28,498 bases of DNA from an uncultured Gemmatimonadota bacterium (GTDB lineage: Bacteria > Gemmatimonadota > Gemmatimonadetes > Gemmatimonadales > Gemmatimonadaceae), in assembly GCA_903894655.1 (NCBI GenBank), contig CAITQY010000345.1, positions 1 through 28,498 on the forward strand. Reading direction: 5' to 3'. Below, piece after piece: positions 24,762 to 28,498 of this stretch; within the stretch, counting starts at the first letter, position 1, and each line of letters starts with the position of its first letter. The position numbers and the translations under genes were made by a program. The notes under the pieces were generated by a model, which saw nothing but the letters and a program-made list of their open reading frames with translations, was not told the DNA's origin and ran no database searches.

Positions 24762-25430
24762 ATGACCTCCGCGCCTCCGTTCGTTCCGCTCGCGTTCGAG
24801 CGTCTCACGCCTGACGTCTCGCTCGCGCGTGCGCGGGCGCATTACGCGCACGTGGATCGTCGTCGCACCACGCGGCACTTCAGCACCGATCCCGTCCCCC
24901 GCGAATTCATCGAGCTGGCGATCCGTGCGGCCGGCACCGCGCCCAGTGGCGCGCATCAGCAGCCATGGACCTTCGTGGCGGTGTCCGATGCCGCGCTCAA
25001 GCAGCAAATACGCGACGCTGCCGAAACCGAGGAGCGTGCGTTTTACGCGGGACGTGCCACCCCCGAGTGGCTCGAGGCCTTGGCTCCGCTTGGCACCGAC
25101 GAGCACAAGCCGCACCTCACCGATGCGCCGTGGGTGGTTGTACTCTTCCGGCAGTCGTACGGATTCTTCCCTGATGGCGAGAAGCGCACGCACTTCTACA
25201 CCCAGGAGTCCTGTGGCATCGCCGCCGGATTCTTCATCTCGGCCATCCACGACATGGGACTCGTCTGCCTCACGCACACGCCGAGTCCGATGGGATTTCT
25301 CGGGGAGCTCTTGCAGCGGCCGGCGAACGAGAAGGCGATGCTCGTCATGCCCGTCGGGTATCCGGCTGCCGATGCCGCGGTGCCCGATCTCACGAGGAAA
25401 CCGCTCGATGCGATCGCGGTATGGAAGTAG
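24762..25430 (+). CDS. Flavin nitroreductase-fold protein, iodotyrosine-deiodinase-like
   Basis: The 222-residue protein matches the FMN nitroreductase fold. FMN-binding features are RRRTTRHFS (33-41), AAGTAPSGAHQQPWTF (56-71), and LTHTPSP and MPVGYPAADAAVPDLTRK towards the C-terminus. These segments follow iodotyrosine deiodinase (IYD) very closely (VPDLxRKxLDxI ending). The three residues that bind the amino acid part of the substrate in human IYD (E157, Y161, K182, recalled numbering) are present as E91, Y95 and K116 with identical spacing of 4 and 21. I infer a reductive dehalogenase-like or related FMN oxidoreductase. No ribosome site is obvious. The stop overlaps the Nudix start by 10 nt. 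Confidence 0.87.
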   Translation: MTSAPPFVPLAFERLTPDVSLARARAHYAHVDRRRTTRHFSTDPVPREFIELAIRAAGTAPSGAHQQPWTFVAVSDAALKQQIRDAAETEERAFYAGRATPEWLEALAPLGTDEHKPHLTDAPWVVVLFRQSYGFFPDGEKRTHFYTQESCGIAAGFFISAIHDMGLVCLTHTPSPMGFLGELLQRPANEKAMLVMPVGYPAADAAVPDLTRKPLDAIAVWK

Positions 25431-25873
25431 AGCGCGCTCCGACGACTGTTGTGCCGACCACCGGCGTGCCGCGCATCGGTGTCGCCGTCATCGTGCTACG
25501 CGACGGACAGGTGCTGATCGGCCGACGTCGTAGCGCGTCACACGGCCATGAGAGCTGGCAGTTCCCCGGTGGCCATCTCGAGTGGGGCGAGTCGATCGCG
25601 CAGTGCGCCATTCGCGAAGCGGAGGAAGAAACGGGACTCTCGGTCACCGTGATCGGCTACGGGCCGTACACCAACGACATGTTCGTCGACGCAGGGAAGC
25701 ACTACGTCACCCTCTTCGTGCTGGCGTCGTCCCTCGACGGGACGCCCGAGGTGCGTGAGCCCGAAAAGTGCGCGGAGTGGCAGTGGTGTTCCTGGGACGC
25801 CCTGCCGACCCCGCGCTTTCTTTCTATCGACCACCTGCTCCAACTCGGCTATCGCCCACCGGGCGTGGTGTAG
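25421..25873 (+). CDS. Nudix hydrolase, NUDT15/MTH2-like
   Basis: The 150-residue protein has a complete Nudix box at residues 51-73 (GHLEWGE, then REAEEETGL), which supplies the metal-binding glutamates. Around it, IGVAVIVLRDGQVLIGRRR, SWQFPGGHLEWGES, KHYVTLFVLAS and EPEKCAEWQWCSWDALP follow human NUDT15 closely. That enzyme removes pyrophosphate from nucleotide triphosphates, including modified ones. The likely role is nucleotide-pool cleaning, but substrate choice is not readable. The start lies inside the end of the nitroreductase gene, implying coupled translation. The 3' end overlaps the convergent DUF2231 gene by 25 nt. Confidence 0.88.
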   Translation: MEVERAPTTVVPTTGVPRIGVAVIVLRDGQVLIGRRRSASHGHESWQFPGGHLEWGESIAQCAIREAEEETGLSVTVIGYGPYTNDMFVDAGKHYVTLFVLASSLDGTPEVREPEKCAEWQWCSWDALPTPRFLSIDHLLQLGYRPPGVV

Positions 25874-26319
25874 GCCGACGCCGCCCCGTCGCGATAGACC
25901 AGCTGTCCGCCCGTGTGCCCCACGTCGTAGCCGAAGCCGAGCACGGCCAGCGTCCCCGCGCCGGCCACCAGGCGGGCCGTCGAGCCCACGCCGCCGCGCA
26001 CGAATCCGACGCCAGCGATCACCAGCACGACGCCGGTGGCCAGCGTGAACGCGTCCGCCGCCTCTTCATGGGTCTTGATCGACTCCTCGGCGACCACCTT
26101 TTCGACTACGTCTTCTTCGTCTTCACCGGTCTCCTTGGCTAGGAGGCCACTGCCGAGCGTCAACGCGATCATGGCGGTGGCGAGGCCCCACACCGGCACG
26201 ACACGGGCGCCGCGCCGGATGGCGATCAGGGCCCCGAGACCAAAGAGTGGCAAGAGCACAGTCATCGCGATCGGCAGGTGCACGATCAGCGGATGCAGCG
26301 GTGTCGGAAGGAAATTCAT
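25849..26319 (-). CDS. DUF2231 family inner-membrane protein
   Basis: This 156-residue membrane protein opens with the family signature LHPLIVHLPIAM (8-19). Four hydrophobic helices are seen (about 10-34, 42-61, 93-110, 116-133). A strongly charged cytoplasmic or periplasmic segment (KETGEDEEDVVEKVVAEE) separates helices 2 and 3. The late GHTGGQLVY is also typical of the family. Conserved histidines in both motifs suggest metal or haem binding, but no function is established to my knowledge. The ATG at 26319 has a clear AGGAA 6 nt upstream; the longer frame to 26397 is not preferred. It is divergent from the membrane LuxR-type regulator gene. Confidence 0.85.
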   Translation of the reverse strand: MNFLPTPLHPLIVHLPIAMTVLLPLFGLGALIAIRRGARVVPVWGLATAMIALTLGSGLLAKETGEDEEDVVEKVVAEESIKTHEEAADAFTLATGVVLVIAGVGFVRGGVGSTARLVAGAGTLAVLGFGYDVGHTGGQLVYRDGAASAYTTPGGR

Positions 26320-26420
26320 AGTACGTTCCTGTGAAGTGGGGGCGTCATAGTGTTGCCCACATCTTCGGCCTGTTTGCGGCCGTGGGGTATCCGGCAAATG
26401 CCTACATCGGAGTGCGACAC

Positions 26421-27011
26421 ATGTCGGAGAGGGGAGAATCCCGGGCGGATTGGGTCGATTCGGATGACGGTGCGCCCGCCAACGAGTTCCGCGGACCGCT
26501 ACCGGCGGTGATGGCGGGGTTTCTGTTGCTGGTCATGGTCGGGGGCTTGCTCGACCTGATGCTCGATGCTCCTGACCGCGTGTGGTCGTTCCACGTGCTG
26601 TTCGAGCTCGGCATGGTGATCAGCAGCCTCGCCTTCGCGGTCGTGCTCTTTCGCGGATGGCGGCGCTCGGCGGCGGCCTTGAGCAGCACCCAGTTCTCGC
26701 TGGAGGAAAGCCAGCGGCTGGTGGCTCAGCGGCAAGCGGAGCGCGACGCGTGGCGGCACAGCGCCGAATCTGCGTTAGCGGGCTTCTCCGAAGCCATCAA
26801 TCGGCAGTTTGACGCCTGGCACCTTACCCGCGCCGAACGCGACGTGGCACTCCTGATCCTCAAGGGGGCGGGGCACAAGCAGGCCGCCGCCCGACTCGAA
26901 CGGTCGGAACGGACGGTGCGGCAACACGCCGTTGAGGTTTACCGAAAGGCCGGGCTGCAGGGGCGGGCCGAGCTCGCCGCGTTCTTCCTGCAAGACCTCA
27001 TGCTGCCGTAA
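26421..27011 (+). CDS. Membrane-anchored LuxR-type helix-turn-helix regulator
   Basis: The 196-residue protein has two predicted membrane helices (about 27-48 and 55-77). A basic and glutamine-rich linker follows, probably helical (RRSAAALSSTQFSLEESQRLVAQRQ, about 81-105), and then a C-terminal LuxR/FixJ-type DNA-binding domain (about 134-192: LTRAERDVALLILKGAGHKQAA, RSERTVRQHAVEVYRKAGL). No receiver domain is present. It probably senses a membrane or redox signal and binds DNA while anchored. The ATG at 26421 has GGAG at 26409-26412, 8 nt upstream. The longer GTG start at 26331 would run into the DUF2231 promoter. The obvious target is the divergent DUF2231 gene. Confidence 0.85.
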   Translation: MSERGESRADWVDSDDGAPANEFRGPLPAVMAGFLLLVMVGGLLDLMLDAPDRVWSFHVLFELGMVISSLAFAVVLFRGWRRSAAALSSTQFSLEESQRLVAQRQAERDAWRHSAESALAGFSEAINRQFDAWHLTRAERDVALLILKGAGHKQAAARLERSERTVRQHAVEVYRKAGLQGRAELAAFFLQDLMLP

Positions 27012-27018
27012 CATGAGG
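26996..27018. repeat. Short inverted repeat spanning the regulator stop codon
   Basis: CCTCATG (26996-27002) pairs with CATGAGG (27012-27018) around a 9-nt loop. No T run follows, so it is at most a weak terminator between two convergent genes. The 85-nt gap has no other clear element. Confidence 0.35.
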
Positions 27019-27096
27019 CACACAACAGCCACACCACGGTGGATGTTCTCAACTGAACCAGTCTCCTGAAAACCCGGCGCGGTTCAACGAGGAGCC

Positions 27097-28353
27097 CTAG
27101 TAGATCTTCAGCTTCTCCAAGACGCCAAATGTGTCATCGAGACGTTCAAAGATGTCCTTGCTGTGCTTGATGGTTTTACTGCGCATGTAGACACGAAGCC
27201 ATTGCTTATAAATTCGCGTCTCATACTGGCCACGCACATCGGACATCGGGATCCCTTGCTGTAGCAAGTCCGCCAAAAACATGGCGCACTCAATGCCGAG
27301 TGAGATCGACTGAAAGTAGGGCGATCCGATGGCCGAGTCGCCCACTAAAAATACAGAGCCCTTGGAAAAGGCATGCTGCCCTGCATCGGAATGGTCACCC
27401 GCGGGTTCCGCATACCACGCACGATTGGTGGCGTTCCGCGCGTGATACAAGTTCAGTGGGATGCGGACCACGTCAATGTCACCGATGACGTGACCGCCGG
27501 TCTCCGCATTGATCTGCTCGATGAATCGATCCATGGAGGTCGCGACGGCCGGAAACTGCTCGCGCAATAAGTCGCCCTTGCATTGCGACGGCAACGCGGC
27601 AAAATCCTCCGCCGAAACACTGATGATCCCGAACACATGGGTGACACCGGCGTCCTGGGCGATGCGATCAACAGCGGGGATAAACTTGTACTGACCATTT
27701 CCACGGTTCTTGTAGTATTTGCAGTATTCGTTGCACTGATAGGGCGCTGCATACAAGAACGTGACATTGACCGCGTACTCCAACCGCAGGGTGTAGGTGT
27801 TCCGCTCGGCTGCATTGGCCTCACCGGCTTGCTCGGGCACCAGATGGTTGCGCAGTAACGAGTTGCAACCCGTGCAGTCGATCATGATGTCATCCGGCGC
27901 AACCATGGCCACTGCCTGGTCCACGCTCACATTGCCCGGAACACGCTCCACAGGACTCGGCCCGCCCTCATCAATCATGGCGCTTACGCCCGCCTCAATA
28001 ATGTTGAGAGGACAAAACCCCTGACTCCATTCCTGAATCAAGGTGACGAGTTTGGGATCGACAGAGCGCCGGGCGCGCAAGCCGGCTTCCAGCTCCGTCG
28101 CATCAAAGATGGCGGCGACGTTGTCTCCATCGACCTCATCGGCGGCGTACGCGGAAAGCGAATCGGCAACCAGATACGGGGCGAGCTTGACCATCCGCGT
28201 ACGCAGATAGGTGGGTCGTTTTTCGTACAAACGGATCGCGTACCCAGGCATCGATTGCAGCATCGCGGCCATGACCAGCCCCACGGGGCCAGCGCCTAAA
28301 ATGTGTACGCGTTGTGTCGCGCGCGCGGCGCCTAGTGACGTAGGAATTGACAT
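27097..28353 (-). CDS. FAD-dependent monooxygenase-like protein, divergent
   Basis: The 418-residue protein begins with a Rossmann FAD-binding motif, HILGAGPVGLVMAAML (17-32, GxGxxG), and the ribose-binding acidic end of strand 2 (YEKR, E44). A DG-like region (DDIMIDCTGCNSLLR) and the second FAD motif (GSVFLVGDSAIGSPYF) follow, giving the p-hydroxybenzoate hydroxylase-like order. The segment after GD lacks the usual GxGxN and reads GSPYFQSISLGIECAMF, so it is a divergent member and its substrate is unknown. The cysteine-rich NEYCKYYKNRG is unusual. The ATG at 28353 is chosen for a GGAG 11 nt upstream and because homology begins there. A GTG at 28425 would add a Ser/Thr-rich 24-residue extension. 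GC content is lower than in neighbours. Confidence 0.8.
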   Translation of the reverse strand: MSIPTSLGAARATQRVHILGAGPVGLVMAAMLQSMPGYAIRLYEKRPTYLRTRMVKLAPYLVADSLSAYAADEVDGDNVAAIFDATELEAGLRARRSVDPKLVTLIQEWSQGFCPLNIIEAGVSAMIDEGGPSPVERVPGNVSVDQAVAMVAPDDIMIDCTGCNSLLRNHLVPEQAGEANAAERNTYTLRLEYAVNVTFLYAAPYQCNEYCKYYKNRGNGQYKFIPAVDRIAQDAGVTHVFGIISVSAEDFAALPSQCKGDLLREQFPAVATSMDRFIEQINAETGGHVIGDIDVVRIPLNLYHARNATNRAWYAEPAGDHSDAGQHAFSKGSVFLVGDSAIGSPYFQSISLGIECAMFLADLLQQGIPMSDVRGQYETRIYKQWLRVYMRSKTIKHSKDIFERLDDTFGVLEKLKIY

Positions 28354-28498
28354 CGGTAGCGCCGCTCCAAGAACTTGTGGTGCTGTCGAATGGACAGTCG
28401 AAGAATGGAGCGTGGGTGAACTCACAGCACTCGTTGTGCTGGGCCGTTCAGTGCCACCCGGCGGAAGATATTACACAGTGCGCCGCCACCTCCGCCGC
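28354..28498. other. Upstream region of the monooxygenase-like gene to window end
   Basis: The reading frame stops at 28471-28473, so the gene is complete in the window. A possible -10 element TAATAT is present on the minus strand (28473 to 28468) with no clear -35. A small inverted repeat (AGCAC...GTGCT, about 28426-28440) lies within the 5' leader. Nothing else is recognised. Confidence 0.35.

Noticed and set aside
1..28498. tRNA, rRNA, riboswitch or anti-phage island
   Set aside because: No cloverleaf, rRNA segment or conserved riboswitch core was recognised. RecBCD and RmuC are general DNA repair genes and no other defence-type genes accompany them.

Overview
The window is GC-rich, densely coding DNA from a Gram-negative bacterium. 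The gene set is a TonB-dependent receptor with a carboxypeptidase-like N-terminal domain, a WD40-like propeller fused to an amidohydrolase, a secreted metzincin-type protease, RecBCD, and many SAQ-type signal peptide ends. This resembles what I know of Gemmatimonadota. That placement is an inference from gene content and was not tested with a marker gene.

Layout from left to right. (1) The 3' part of a propeller-amidohydrolase gene (2-2422) ends at a strong hairpin terminator. (2) A tightly coupled four-gene block follows, recC-recB-recD-rmuC (2536-11939), with 4- and 8-nt overlaps between stops and starts. (3) A compact group of alternating genes comes next: a spermidine-synthase-fold protein (-), a GNAT acetyltransferase (+), a Pif1/RecD-like SF1B helicase (-), a Tat-exported Rieske protein (+), a DinB-fold protein (+), and FabH (-). 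(4) An envelope and secretion region holds a two-domain lipase (+), a TonB-dependent receptor (-) and a Met-zincin protease (+). (5) A pair of overlapping genes encodes an iodotyrosine-deiodinase-like flavin nitroreductase and a NUDT15-like Nudix hydrolase. (6) A DUF2231 membrane protein (-) and a membrane-anchored LuxR-type regulator (+) are divergent. (7) A divergent FAD-dependent monooxygenase-like gene (-) lies in DNA of visibly lower GC than the rest.

The least explained signal is between genes. Three long imperfect palindromes lie within 6 kb. Each is made of short direct repeats on one arm, a central hairpin, and the same kind of repeats inverted on the other arm. Two are clear relatives (18960-19109 and 21772-21925) and flank the TonB receptor gene. 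The third (24532-24740) has a different 16-nt unit but the same architecture, and its unit matches the central hairpin of the first. They sit in convergent, divergent and tandem intergenic gaps, so a plain terminator role does not explain all three. They are the best candidate here for an undescribed repeat system. It may be relevant that RmuC and RecBCD, which act on inverted-repeat rearrangements and on DNA ends, are encoded nearby.

No rRNA, tRNA, CRISPR array, transposase or prophage gene was seen. Coding density is high: three convergent gene pairs overlap at their 3' ends by 20-26 nt.
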